A stretch of 11,605 bases of DNA from Candidatus Thorarchaeota archaeon MP11T_1. GTDB taxonomy: Archaea; Asgardarchaeota; Thorarchaeia; Thorarchaeales; Thorarchaeaceae. Positions 1 to 6,214 of the stretch are shown piece by piece. Every line of letters starts with the position of its first letter. The first letter of the stretch is position 1. Both the position numbers and the translations under genes were made by a program. Where the stretch lies: assembly GCA_002825515.1 (NCBI GenBank), contig PJET01000150.1:1-11605 (forward strand), read 5' to 3'. Below the pieces are notes generated by a model. That model had not been told where the DNA came from. It did not search any database and was given only the letters and a program-made list of their open reading frames with translations.

Positions 1-5
1 GGTAC

Positions 6-13
6 AAAGGAGG
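6..13 (+). promoter_or_regulatory. Strong Shine-Dalgarno site of the first gene
   Basis: AAAGGAGG is an almost perfect anti-SD complement. It ends 7 nt before a TTG codon at 21. This decides the start of the first gene in favour of TTG over the in-frame ATG at 51, which has no SD. Confidence 0.8.
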
Positions 14-20
14 ATTCTGG

Positions 21-641
21 TTGACATACTATGTAGATGAAGTGTTCTGCATGGCAGCTTCCACCGAGAATGAATCCTTCTCTTTGGTCAACGAACAGAC
101 TGGAAAGGGGATACTCGAAGTGTCCCTTAGCCATTCTCCGCTACTGGATGGAGTGCCAGCGATACGGACACACATTCAGGTCTGGAGCCATAATAAACCG
201 ATTATGTTGATGCGGCATAAGACCACGAATGTAGCCGAACAAACCATCAAGACAATGAAACTCTATGAGTTCATGGATTTTGATGTGGGAGGTCCTGCAA
301 GCTACAAAGACGATAAGGGTGTATACGACCAAGATAGTGGGCTTATGTTGGTATACGATGGAAATCCCTTACATGTTGCGCTAGCATCTCGTCCTCAACC
401 GGACCGATGGGAAATATCACCACCTACGAAGCTAGTAGTCAGCGAAGAATTCCCAGATCTACAGAAAAACCTCGAGCTCGGACCAATGGACGTGGCGACC
501 GGACTCCAATGGAATCTAGGAGACTTGATTCCTGGAGACACTTCAATTGTCGACATTGTCATTGTATCAGCGACCAGTCTTGAAGAGATTCAAGCACTAA
601 TCCCTGAGGGATGGAAGCTTTTCGACAAGAAGATTCGATGA
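21..641 (+). CDS. Uncharacterised beta-rich protein, 206 aa
   Basis: I do not recognise a named family. The protein has no signal peptide, membrane segment or cysteine cluster, and its alternating hydrophobic/polar strands suggest a beta-sandwich. A central block (residues 80-130) carries FMDFDVGG, YKDDKGVYD and ALASRPQPDRWEI. This 'strand, acidic turn, DxDxGG' texture reminds me of the N-terminal supersandwich domains that precede some archaeal and bacterial glucoamylase-type (GH15) catalytic domains, but no catalytic domain follows and the resemblance is only textual. The TTG start is chosen because of the SD at 6-13. The TGA stop at 639-641 overlaps an ATG (ATGA) that opens a short doubtful frame. 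The gene is convergent with the winged-helix gene, whose terminator lies between them. The coding call is firm; the function is unknown. Confidence 0.8.
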   Translation: MTYYVDEVFCMAASTENESFSLVNEQTGKGILEVSLSHSPLLDGVPAIRTHIQVWSHNKPIMLMRHKTTNVAEQTIKTMKLYEFMDFDVGGPASYKDDKGVYDQDSGLMLVYDGNPLHVALASRPQPDRWEISPPTKLVVSEEFPDLQKNLELGPMDVATGLQWNLGDLIPGDTSIVDIVIVSATSLEEIQALIPEGWKLFDKKIR

Positions 642-716
642 AGCAGGAACGTAAAGCAAGGCAGTTCTTGCTGAGAATTGGGAAGCACCCAATGTCTTCT
701 GTTGGAAGCTTAGCAG

Positions 717-748
717 AAAAAAAGAGAGAAGGGGACTTAGAAGTCCCC
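717..748 (-). terminator. Hairpin plus T-tract terminator of the winged-helix gene
   Basis: GGGGACTT-AG-AAGTCCCC (731-748) is a perfect inverted repeat. On the minus strand it is followed by TTCTCTCTTTTTTT (717-730), so hairpin and T-run lie just after the stop codon at 753-755. Archaeal RNA polymerase terminates on oligo-T, so the T-run is the telling part. On the plus strand no T-run follows, so it is directional. A second small stem (TAGAGG-TTAT-CCTCTA, 754-769) covers the stop codon itself. Confidence 0.6.
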
Positions 749-752
749 TGGT

Positions 753-1193
753 CTAGAGGTTATCCTCTAAATAGTCTGCCAGCATCCGAGCCTCGTTAGT
801 TAAACAGGCAAGCTGTCCTTTACTACTAAGATTTCCACCTGTTAGCAGTCCCATGTTCTTCAGAGAGCGTAAGTTCCATTTCACAGTACTATATGGAACA
901 GTACTTGTACGTGAAACTTGGTCTGCAAGAGCTGTCATTGTCATTTCATGAAACTTCAGCAACTTGTGACTCATTCTAAGTACCTGCTTCTGCGTATCGC
1001 TCAACCTAGCCTCAGCTAATCTGAAGAACGATGCAGCAAGACTTTGAAAAGCAGTCGTCGAGACCTTACGGTCACTTGAGAACACATTCACCTCGTGACC
1101 TAATTTGGCAGTCACCTGCTGGATGGTAGTCACCTTTTGTGTTCGAGACCCGATATCGATGGGCAGTGGACGTTGTTTCAGTACCCATTGCAT
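753..1193 (-). CDS. Winged helix-turn-helix transcriptional regulator, 146 aa
   Basis: The C-terminal half (about residues 64-142) reads as a winged helix: a helix ending in LRMSHKLLKF, a second helix MTALADQVSR, a probable recognition helix VPYSTVKWNLRSLKNMGLL (about 99-117), then a wing with GNLSSKGQLACLT. The pattern of an S/T-rich turn followed by 'TVKWNLRSLKNMGLL' is typical of archaeal MarR/ArsR-like regulators that separate helix 3 from the wing this way. The N-terminal 60 residues are basic and unassigned, and no ligand-binding domain is visible. The ATG start has GAGGTG (1198-1203) 4 nt upstream, the same spacing as neighbouring genes. It lies 83 nt after the 162-aa unknown on the same strand, so the two may form a small operon. 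A hairpin and T-tract follow. The target is unknown, perhaps its own operon. Confidence 0.75.
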   Translation of the reverse strand: MQWVLKQRPLPIDIGSRTQKVTTIQQVTAKLGHEVNVFSSDRKVSTTAFQSLAASFFRLAEARLSDTQKQVLRMSHKLLKFHEMTMTALADQVSRTSTVPYSTVKWNLRSLKNMGLLTGGNLSSKGQLACLTNEARMLADYLEDNL

Positions 1194-1276
1194 TTTTCAC
1201 CTCGTTATTTTTGGGTCAGTTTGTGCAAATCGATGTTTGTACTTAAGGTTTACCAGTAACGCGAAATCGTCAGTAT

Positions 1277-1765
1277 CTATTCGAGATCAGGCATCTCAAG
1301 ACCCATTCTTCTTAACTTACCAAATCCTTGACTGAAAAGACTCATGTGATGTCGAATACTCTCTTCTGTATCTGCTAGATTTGTTAGAAAAGGAACTATC
1401 TCCTCAAATCCGCCTGATTCATATTCTTCTTTCATCGAGTGTATTGTATCACTCATTGCTAACATTTCATCAGTTAGGACTTGTGTTAAATCGATCATTG
1501 ATTGAACAACTTCTCTCGCTGTCGAATCTGGCATATATGGAAGGAAATCTTCGAAGGCAACTCCAGCATTTCTGCACCTATCAACTCTTCCAGGGATGAT
1601 TTCATCATACATTGATTGCATCCAACTAATTCGTTCCTTACTAGTTAGGTCTCTCAGATTCTCAAGAGAGAAATACCCTGTATAGGGTCCAAATTCTGTG
1701 CTCTCATAGTAAATCCATTCTTCAAATGCATCAAGTACTCGACGCCATCCATCTTGTTCAGACAT
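1277..1765 (-). CDS. Uncharacterised helical acidic protein, 162 aa
   Basis: No family is recognised. The sequence is acidic and predicted to be mostly alpha-helical, with an aromatic-rich start (EEWIYYES, FGPYTGYF). Long amphipathic helices in the second half (about 84-118 and 121-160) could form a helical bundle. There are no metal-binding cysteines, membrane segments or signal peptide. The ATG start has AGGTGG (1770-1775) 4 nt upstream. The gene is divergent from the nuclease-like gene, with 58-64 nt between them, and is followed on the same strand by the winged-helix regulator, so it could be that regulator's partner or target. Coding is supported by the SD and by the length of the open frame; no function can be given. 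Confidence 0.7.
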   Translation of the reverse strand: MSEQDGWRRVLDAFEEWIYYESTEFGPYTGYFSLENLRDLTSKERISWMQSMYDEIIPGRVDRCRNAGVAFEDFLPYMPDSTAREVVQSMIDLTQVLTDEMLAMSDTIHSMKEEYESGGFEEIVPFLTNLADTEESIRHHMSLFSQGFGKLRRMGLEMPDLE

Positions 1766-1797
1766 CGGCCCACCTAAATCACCGTCATCAATTGAGG

Positions 1798-1805
1798 TTA
1801 TAAAC
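1798..1805 (+). promoter_or_regulatory. TATA-like box for a near-leaderless nuclease mRNA
   Basis: TTATAAAC has its centre about 28 nt before the ATG at 1830, the spacing expected when transcription starts at or next to the start codon. No SD precedes either candidate start (GTG 1824, ATG 1830), which supports a leaderless transcript and the ATG. Confidence 0.45.
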
Positions 1806-1829
1806 TAGAACGGTTTTAGAAAAGTGAAT

Positions 1830-2501
1830 ATGGCACCAGAATTACTAAGCTCGATAATAGAGATTCTAAGGCAGACAAAAGAAAATGGCGTACTTGTGCA
1901 GATTAATTCCCTGAGAAGTGAAATATTGGATCAACTCGGGGTTGCATCTGTTAAAGAGGATTCTGTAGGTATTAGTCGAACTCAGAGAATAAACCTCGCA
2001 AAGAGAGCTGTACAGTTAGGCGGAAATATAGCAGAGGTAATGGAATTACTAACTTGGAAGGATTTCGAAGGATTTGTTGCGGCAGTGTTGACAGAGAATA
2101 ATTACGAATGTGTAGAAAGTTTTCGGAGAAGAGGAAATTCATCAATACAGGGAATGGAAATTGATGTTATTGGTGCAAGAGGTAGGACTATTATAGCAAT
2201 TGATGCAAAGATGTGGAGTATTAGAAGCGGCAAGACTTCTGCTCTCAAAAGAGCAGCAGAAAGGCAAAAAGAAAGGACACAAGAGTTGAGTAAAGAATTG
2301 GATATCTTATCCAATAAACTAACTAGGTTGACCTCAGGAGAATACAAATTGGTTCCTGTGCTTGTCACTTGGCTTGTTGAGGATGTAGAACTTCACGAGG
2401 GGGTGCCAGTTGTTCCCATCTTCAAACTGAACTCATTCATTTTGGATTTTGACCAATACGATGACTTGATCGTTTCCTATTTAGGCCATCGTAAAATCTA
2501 G
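1830..2501 (+). CDS. PD-(D/E)xK nuclease-like protein (Mrr/resolvase-type fold), 223 aa
   Basis: This is probably a metal-dependent DNA nuclease of the PD-(D/E)xK superfamily. An upstream glutamate sits in WKDFEGFVAAVL (E80). It is followed by a basic segment FRRRGNSS, then the active-site strands MEIDVIGARG (D112) and IIAIDAKMW (D125-x-K127). This order, helix E then xxD then (D/E)xK, is the superfamily core; the WxDFE..V..L start is common in Mrr-like and Holliday-junction-resolvase-like members. A charged, coiled-coil-like helix (about 132-168) follows the DxK strand, and beta strands (YKLVPVLVTWLV, VPVVPIFKL) close the domain. The first 60 residues look like a helical N-terminal domain. 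No methylase or helicase is adjacent, so a restriction system is not indicated. The GTG at 1824 is an alternative start. The stop codon overlaps that of the next, convergent gene. Confidence 0.7.
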   Translation: MAPELLSSIIEILRQTKENGVLVQINSLRSEILDQLGVASVKEDSVGISRTQRINLAKRAVQLGGNIAEVMELLTWKDFEGFVAAVLTENNYECVESFRRRGNSSIQGMEIDVIGARGRTIIAIDAKMWSIRSGKTSALKRAAERQKERTQELSKELDILSNKLTRLTSGEYKLVPVLVTWLVEDVELHEGVPVVPIFKLNSFILDFDQYDDLIVSYLGHRKI

Positions 2502-3499
2502 TCAAACTGAAACAATGAATTTGTGACGGTATCCATTAAGATTTCATCTATTTCAAGCTGCGATATATCATGCGAGTCCACAATAGCTGGATAAGAAAGT
2601 AGATTTGCTCTTGTTGCTTTTGATAGTGACTTTACACGATCTTCAGGACTCGAAGCTTGGATTGTTTCAAATTCGGTTGCAGACCTTTCAAGTTCCTCTA
2701 TCGTGAGTCGAAGAGATTTGTTAGATACTGCTTTTGGGTTGAGAGATTCAGTACCTGCACTGCATGAAGAGCCATTTCCTTCAAAATTACCATGAGCCAC
2801 AATGAGGATTCGTCTAGTTTCTTTGCTTGAGGTCAACCATTTCTCAAAGAATCGATTTAATTGTTCAGTTTCATCATTATTCTGGCTGTATTTAGATATG
2901 TAGCCTGCTAAGGTTTGAATCGCCATAGGCACTCCTTTTTTTGTATATGGGGGACGAACCCTAGAGTCTGAACAGATAAGAACAAGAATTGAATCATCCA
3001 ATGCGTCAGGTTTTCGGACTAAATGTAAAATTCTATTCTCATATTCGTAATTACGTCCTTTGCCATGAACAATTATCTTTACTCTTAGATTCTCGTAATT
3101 CACTTGAAAAGCAATAATTGGCAATGATTTCATATCTGGATGAAGTTTGATGTTGTCCAGGGTTTCTCTAATAACTTCTAGAGGCTCCTCGATATCAAAT
3201 GTTACAATTACTCCCTTCTTGCTGGGGAATCTACTATAGAATGAAGCAGGACCTGTGAAAAGGTTGGGAGTTAAATCAGGCGGAAGTAATGCAAATCCTG
3301 GGACTCGGGTCGCATGCAATGCATCGCCCTGATTCAAACTTAAAAGTTGGAGATCTTGACTACTTCTCGTTATGGGAGAAATCAGTAGAAAGCGTGGAAA
3401 CTGTCCCTGTGCTGCTAGTTCCATTCGTGCTAAAAGTAAAGCATCTTTCTTACGTTCAATAAAGTATTCCGCTGATATTTCCATCAGCTGATTGATCAT
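2498..3499 (-). CDS. Tandem beta-carbonic-anhydrase-like protein, 333 aa
   Basis: The C-terminal half contains ILVLICSDSRVRPP (C176, D178, R180), TLAGYI, and ILIVAHGN...GSSCSAG (H236, C246). These parallel the beta-carbonic anhydrase CxDSR zinc/dyad motif, the NAGN strand and the HxxC zinc motif. The H-to-C spacing is nine residues instead of two, so zinc binding and CO2 hydration are uncertain. The N-terminal half looks like a degenerate copy: FPRFLLISPITRSS (34-47), LNQGDALHATRVPGFAL (55-71), KKGVIVTFDI (94-103) and VIRETLDNIKLHP...VNYENL (109-138) follow the same order as archaeal beta-CA motifs, including the C-terminal 'NVxxxxxxLxxxPL...vyDxxTG' block, but all zinc ligands are gone. The length equals two CA domains. 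The ATG is preceded by GGAG, spacer 9. The family assignment is mine from motif order and needs a profile search. Confidence 0.55.
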   Translation of the reverse strand: MINQLMEISAEYFIERKKDALLLARMELAAQGQFPRFLLISPITRSSQDLQLLSLNQGDALHATRVPGFALLPPDLTPNLFTGPASFYSRFPSKKGVIVTFDIEEPLEVIRETLDNIKLHPDMKSLPIIAFQVNYENLRVKIIVHGKGRNYEYENRILHLVRKPDALDDSILVLICSDSRVRPPYTKKGVPMAIQTLAGYISKYSQNNDETEQLNRFFEKWLTSSKETRRILIVAHGNFEGNGSSCSAGTESLNPKAVSNKSLRLTIEELERSATEFETIQASSPEDRVKSLSKATRANLLSYPAIVDSHDISQLEIDEILMDTVTNSLFQFD

Positions 3500-3542
3500 A
3501 ATGAGTTACTCCGAAATTTCCCTCAAGTAATGTAAGCCCTGA

Positions 3543-3550
3543 AAGTATAT
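3543..3550 (-). promoter_or_regulatory. TATA-like box for the carbonic-anhydrase-like gene
   Basis: On the minus strand the sequence reads CAAACCCATATACTTTC, with an A-rich BRE-like stretch before ATATACTT. The expected start site lies about 20 nt upstream of the ATG at 3499, leaving room for the GGAG at 3509-3512. Assigned by eye. Confidence 0.35.
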
Positions 3551-3626
3551 GGGTTTGCCTAAAGAGAACATGAGATTCGTGGATAGTCCTTTTAACGGAA
3601 TTTCAAATCTCAAGTGGTAGTAATTC

Positions 3627-3634
3627 AAGGTGAT
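3627..3634 (+). promoter_or_regulatory. Shine-Dalgarno site that selects the ATP-grasp start
   Basis: AAGGTGAT is fully complementary to the archaeal 16S 3' end (GGAUCACCUCC). It ends 4 nt before the ATG at 3639. An in-frame GTG at 3630 lies inside this site and is therefore unlikely to be the start. Confidence 0.7.
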
Positions 3635-3638
3635 TTCC

Positions 3639-4535
3639 ATGTCTGGTCGCAAATTCGGAGTGGTTTATCATGAGAATGTGAATAACTGGGCTACCAAATC
3701 TCTAATAGAAGCTATCGAAGTAAAGGGCCACATTCCTAAACCGTTTAGACTACCAGATGTATCTGCTCAGCTTCCGAACAAGTTCACATACCTAGAAGAT
3801 GAAGATATATCGGACATGGATGGCGTGTTAGTTCGAACAATAGGATTTGGCACAGGGGATCAAATAACATTTAGAATTAGTTTGTTAGAGCACTTTGAAG
3901 ATACAGGAATCTATGTTATGAACCCCGCATATTCTTTCAGGAGAGCGAAAGACAAGTATGCAACCCTAACAGCACTGCACAAAGGTGGTATCAAAGTCCC
4001 GAAGACATACATTGGAGAGAACCTTGAAGCGGCAATCGATTTCGTTGACAAGGTGGGAGATGTTATAGTCAAACCTCTAATTGGCGCTCGAGGGATGGGG
4101 GCTATTAGAGCTGAACATCGGGAGCTAACATATCGAGCAATGAAGTTCATTCATCAATTAGGTCAAGTACTCTATGTTCAGGAGGTAATAGAGAAACCGA
4201 ATCGTGACATCCGTGCTTTTGTAATTGGAGGAAAGCTGATTGGTGCAATGTACCGGTATATACCAGATGGTGTTGATGGCGAGTGGCGTACAAATGTCCA
4301 TGGTGGTGGAAAAGCAGAACTGACAAAGTTGACGCCCGAGTATGAAGAGTGTGCTATTAAAACTGCAGAGATATTGAAACTCGATTATACTGGGATCGAT
4401 ATCATAGAATCTACAGAGGGTCCATGTGTCATCGAGGCAAATGCAGCTCCATCTTGGAGTGCTCTATCTCGAGTGACAGGTATAGATGTGGCTTCATTGA
4501 TCATTGACAGATTGATTGATCATTCAAGCCGATAG
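3639..4535 (+). CDS. RimK-family ATP-grasp alpha-L-glutamate ligase (MptN-like), 298 aa
   Basis: The gene encodes an ATP-dependent carboxylate-amine ligase of the ATP-grasp fold, expected to add glutamate (or a similar amino acid) to a carboxylate via an acyl phosphate. An N-terminal preATP-grasp domain (about 1-100) includes RTIGFGTGDQITFR. The ATP-grasp core follows: DKYATLTALHKGGI (105-118), VKPLIGARGMGAIR (144-157, K145 binding ATP phosphates), the hinge YVQEVIEK, DIRAFVIGGK (190-199), WRTNVHGGG (216-224), and metal ligands in GIDII (D254) and VIEANAAPSW (E266, N268). The 'R.lGFGT..QiTFR' segment recalls archaeal tetrahydromethanopterin/tetrahydrosarcinapterin glutamate ligase MptN. LysX, CofF and RimK are the alternatives, and substrate cannot be read from sequence. 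The length is normal. The 3' end overlaps the convergent proteasome gene by 12 nt. Confidence 0.85.
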   Translation: MSGRKFGVVYHENVNNWATKSLIEAIEVKGHIPKPFRLPDVSAQLPNKFTYLEDEDISDMDGVLVRTIGFGTGDQITFRISLLEHFEDTGIYVMNPAYSFRRAKDKYATLTALHKGGIKVPKTYIGENLEAAIDFVDKVGDVIVKPLIGARGMGAIRAEHRELTYRAMKFIHQLGQVLYVQEVIEKPNRDIRAFVIGGKLIGAMYRYIPDGVDGEWRTNVHGGGKAELTKLTPEYEECAIKTAEILKLDYTGIDIIESTEGPCVIEANAAPSWSALSRVTGIDVASLIIDRLIDHSSR

Positions 4536-5264
4536 TCTTGCTTTCAAAACCGCTTCCACTTCATCTTGGTTAAGGATTGTGAAGAGCTTATTTTTCGTGT
4601 CAATCCTACCAATCTCAAGTGTCTTTGCTTTCTCTTCAGGCGCTACATCTGCTTTATCAGTTGCTTTGAGAAGACCTTCAATTGCTAAATCAAGTGCTCC
4701 ATCGAGATTAATCGATTCCTTGTATTTTTCTCCAAAGAAATCACGAACCACGTCAGCTTCTTTACCAATTGCCGCAGCTTTCCATCCCCAGAAAGACCCA
4801 GAGGGATCAGTTGTGAATAACTGAGGACCATGATCATCGACGCCAGCTACAAGCAGAGATACTCCATAGGGACGCACTCCACCATACTGAGTATGCATTT
4901 GTTTTGTGTCGCAGATATTTACAACTAAAGATGATATCGAGATTGGCTCATCATAACTAAGTCGGTTAATTTGTGCTTGGACACGTGCTTGGTCAATTAA
5001 TTTTCGTGCATCAGCATGTAGACCAGCGATAGCTGTTCCCACATGGTCATCTATAAGTAGAATTTTCTTGAGCGAGTCAAGATCCGCCATTGGATGAGGA
5101 GATCTTTTCTCTCCAACAAGTACAACACCATTTGTTGCTTTGACTCCTACTGCAAGCGGTCCGTGACGTACTGCTTCAGTAGCATACTCTACTTGATACA
5201 ATCGACCTTCAGGGCTGAAAACTGTAATCGCTCTGTCATAGCCCATTGACTGTGTGGGAAACAT
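4524..5264 (-). CDS. psmA: 20S proteasome alpha subunit, 246 aa
   Basis: This is the structural outer-ring subunit of the archaeal 20S proteasome, which controls substrate entry and docks ATPase regulators such as PAN. The N-terminus has the family signature: the gate motif Y9-D10-R11, then AITVFSPEGRLYQVEYATEAV. K67 in DSLKKI aligns with the lysine of the HbYX docking pocket (K66 in Thermoplasma). Further landmarks are GLHADARKLIDQARVQAQ and TQYGGVRPYGVSLLVAG. There is no N-terminal catalytic threonine, which separates it from beta subunits. The length is typical. No beta subunit is in the window. The ATG at 5264 gives the usual short pre-YDR extension. Only a distant GGAGTG lies upstream; TATA-like sequences at 5284-5291 and TTTTAAAC near 5336-5343 (minus strand) are candidate promoters in the 109-nt gap after the radical SAM gene. 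Confidence 0.97.
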   Translation of the reverse strand: MFPTQSMGYDRAITVFSPEGRLYQVEYATEAVRHGPLAVGVKATNGVVLVGEKRSPHPMADLDSLKKILLIDDHVGTAIAGLHADARKLIDQARVQAQINRLSYDEPISISSLVVNICDTKQMHTQYGGVRPYGVSLLVAGVDDHGPQLFTTDPSGSFWGWKAAAIGKEADVVRDFFGEKYKESINLDGALDLAIEGLLKATDKADVAPEEKAKTLEIGRIDTKNKLFTILNQDEVEAVLKARLSA

Positions 5265-5373
5265 GTTTTGAACAACACTCCAGTAATTTATGACCTAGCT
5301 TCCGGTGTGGTCAAATCAACGTCATTCCTAGGGCGTTTAAAAGGTTGTCTGTGTGTTCGCCAGTGGTTTGATT

Positions 5374-6069
5374 TCATCGCCATTCGAATCGCAAACTGAT
5401 TGGTTCAGGAATCAATCCAATCATAGATTTGATTTCGTCGAGTATTGGTTCAGTGAAATCTTTCACATCTGTACCTCGAGTTCCTGCAGATTTGACATAG
5501 TTTTGTATAACATATTCTCCTGAAAATCCATAGTCTGAAAGGAGTTCAGAAATTCTGAGAATTTCACTTGGTTTTGTTAATCCGCCAACATATGTTGTTC
5601 TCGGCCACAATGTAATATTCGAATCCAGGATCATCATGATACTCTGCTCTATACGAGGCCAAGGATTACTCCTGACTCGTGTCACATCACAATAACGTTC
5701 AGGAGTTGTTTTGATATCAAACCATACGGAATCCAAAAAGGGGATTGATTTTCTAAGCACATCAGGTACGGTTCCTTGTGTATTGAGATTAATATGTTTG
5801 GCCGATTCAGATCGTAATTCCTGAAGCAAATCTGGAAGGTCCTTTTGAATTGTTGGCTCTCCTCCAGTGATGCAATACCCATCTGTGAGGTTGCCGCGAA
5901 GTTGTAGAACAAGGGCTTCAATCGAGATCTCATCACCGGATGTGAGGGGGATAATTTCAGCATTCTGACAATAGGGACAGTCTAAATTACATCCTGCGGT
6001 AAAAAGCACAGTTACGGGAATACCTGGTACGTCAACAAGACTGATGTCTATAATTGATGCGATGCGCAT
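5374..6069 (-). CDS. Radical SAM protein, anaerobic ribonucleotide reductase activase type (NrdG2), 231 aa
   Basis: This is a radical S-adenosylmethionine enzyme. The cluster motif is CNLDCPYC (C27, C31, C34), binding a [4Fe-4S] cluster. GGEP (69-72) contacts SAM, and NTQGT (96-100) and WFDIKT (116-121) continue the barrel. The opening IIDISLVDVPGIPVTVLFTAGCN closely follows the 'sliDyPG....vvFt.GCN' start of archaeal/bacterial NrdG2-type activating proteins, which generate a glycyl radical on class III ribonucleotide reductase. The length is normal. No nrdD glycyl radical partner lies in the window, so the target is not proven; other glycyl-radical activases share this layout. No good SD is present. 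A TATA-like box at 6104-6111 predicts a leader of only about 11 nt. The proteasome alpha gene follows on the same strand after 109 nt. Confidence 0.85.
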   Translation of the reverse strand: MRIASIIDISLVDVPGIPVTVLFTAGCNLDCPYCQNAEIIPLTSGDEISIEALVLQLRGNLTDGYCITGGEPTIQKDLPDLLQELRSESAKHINLNTQGTVPDVLRKSIPFLDSVWFDIKTTPERYCDVTRVRSNPWPRIEQSIMMILDSNITLWPRTTYVGGLTKPSEILRISELLSDYGFSGEYVIQNYVKSAGTRGTDVKDFTEPILDEIKSMIGLIPEPISLRFEWR

Positions 6070-6103
6070 TTTGATATCAAATCCTACCCGTGTTAGACAG
6101 TCG

Positions 6104-6111
6104 ATATAATA
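6104..6111 (-). promoter_or_regulatory. TATA-like box for the radical SAM gene
   Basis: The minus strand reads GACATATTATATCGAC. The box centre is about 38 nt upstream of the ATG at 6069, predicting a start site near 6081 and a very short leader without SD. Confidence 0.4.
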
Positions 6112-6155
6112 TGTCAGCTATACCCAATGCGGAGAGGGTTACTAGACACTTGGAT

Positions 6156-6187
6156 GTATATTATTAGAATTCTTATTAGAAATATAC
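6156..6187 (+). repeat. Inverted plus direct repeats over a promoter
   Basis: GTATATT (6156-6162) and AATATAC (6181-6187) form a perfect 7-bp inverted repeat around 18 nt. Inside and overlapping it, TTATTAGAA occurs twice (6161-6169 and 6173-6181), a direct repeat with a 12-nt period, and AGAATTCT is a local palindrome. The right arm, AATATAC, is also the TATA-like box about 31 nt before the ATG at 6215. A repressor-binding site overlapping the promoter is a reasonable guess, but AT-rich sequence can produce such repeats by chance. Confidence 0.4.
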
Positions 6188-6214
6188 TTTCCCAAATATG
6201 TGGGGACCGATCAT

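Noticed and set aside
638..799. Short plus-strand frame (53 aa from ATG 638, or 62 aa from 611) overlapping the stop of the first gene as ATGA
   Set aside because: No convincing SD, no recognisable domain, and it runs through the hairpin terminator and into the 3' end of the opposite winged-helix gene.
1830..3499. A defence island built from the nuclease-like and CA-like genes
   Set aside because: The two are convergent rather than co-directional, and no helicase, methylase, toxin or other defence gene is nearby; a functional link is not supported by the layout.
5682..5963. Minus-strand frame of 93 aa
   Set aside because: Shadow of the radical SAM gene in another frame; no family features.
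5374..6069. 7-carboxy-7-deazaguanine synthase (QueE) reading of the radical SAM protein
   Set aside because: The N-terminal 'DISLVDVPG..VTVLFTAGCN' with CxxxCxxC and the overall layout fit NrdG2-type activases better, and no queuosine or archaeosine gene is adjacent.
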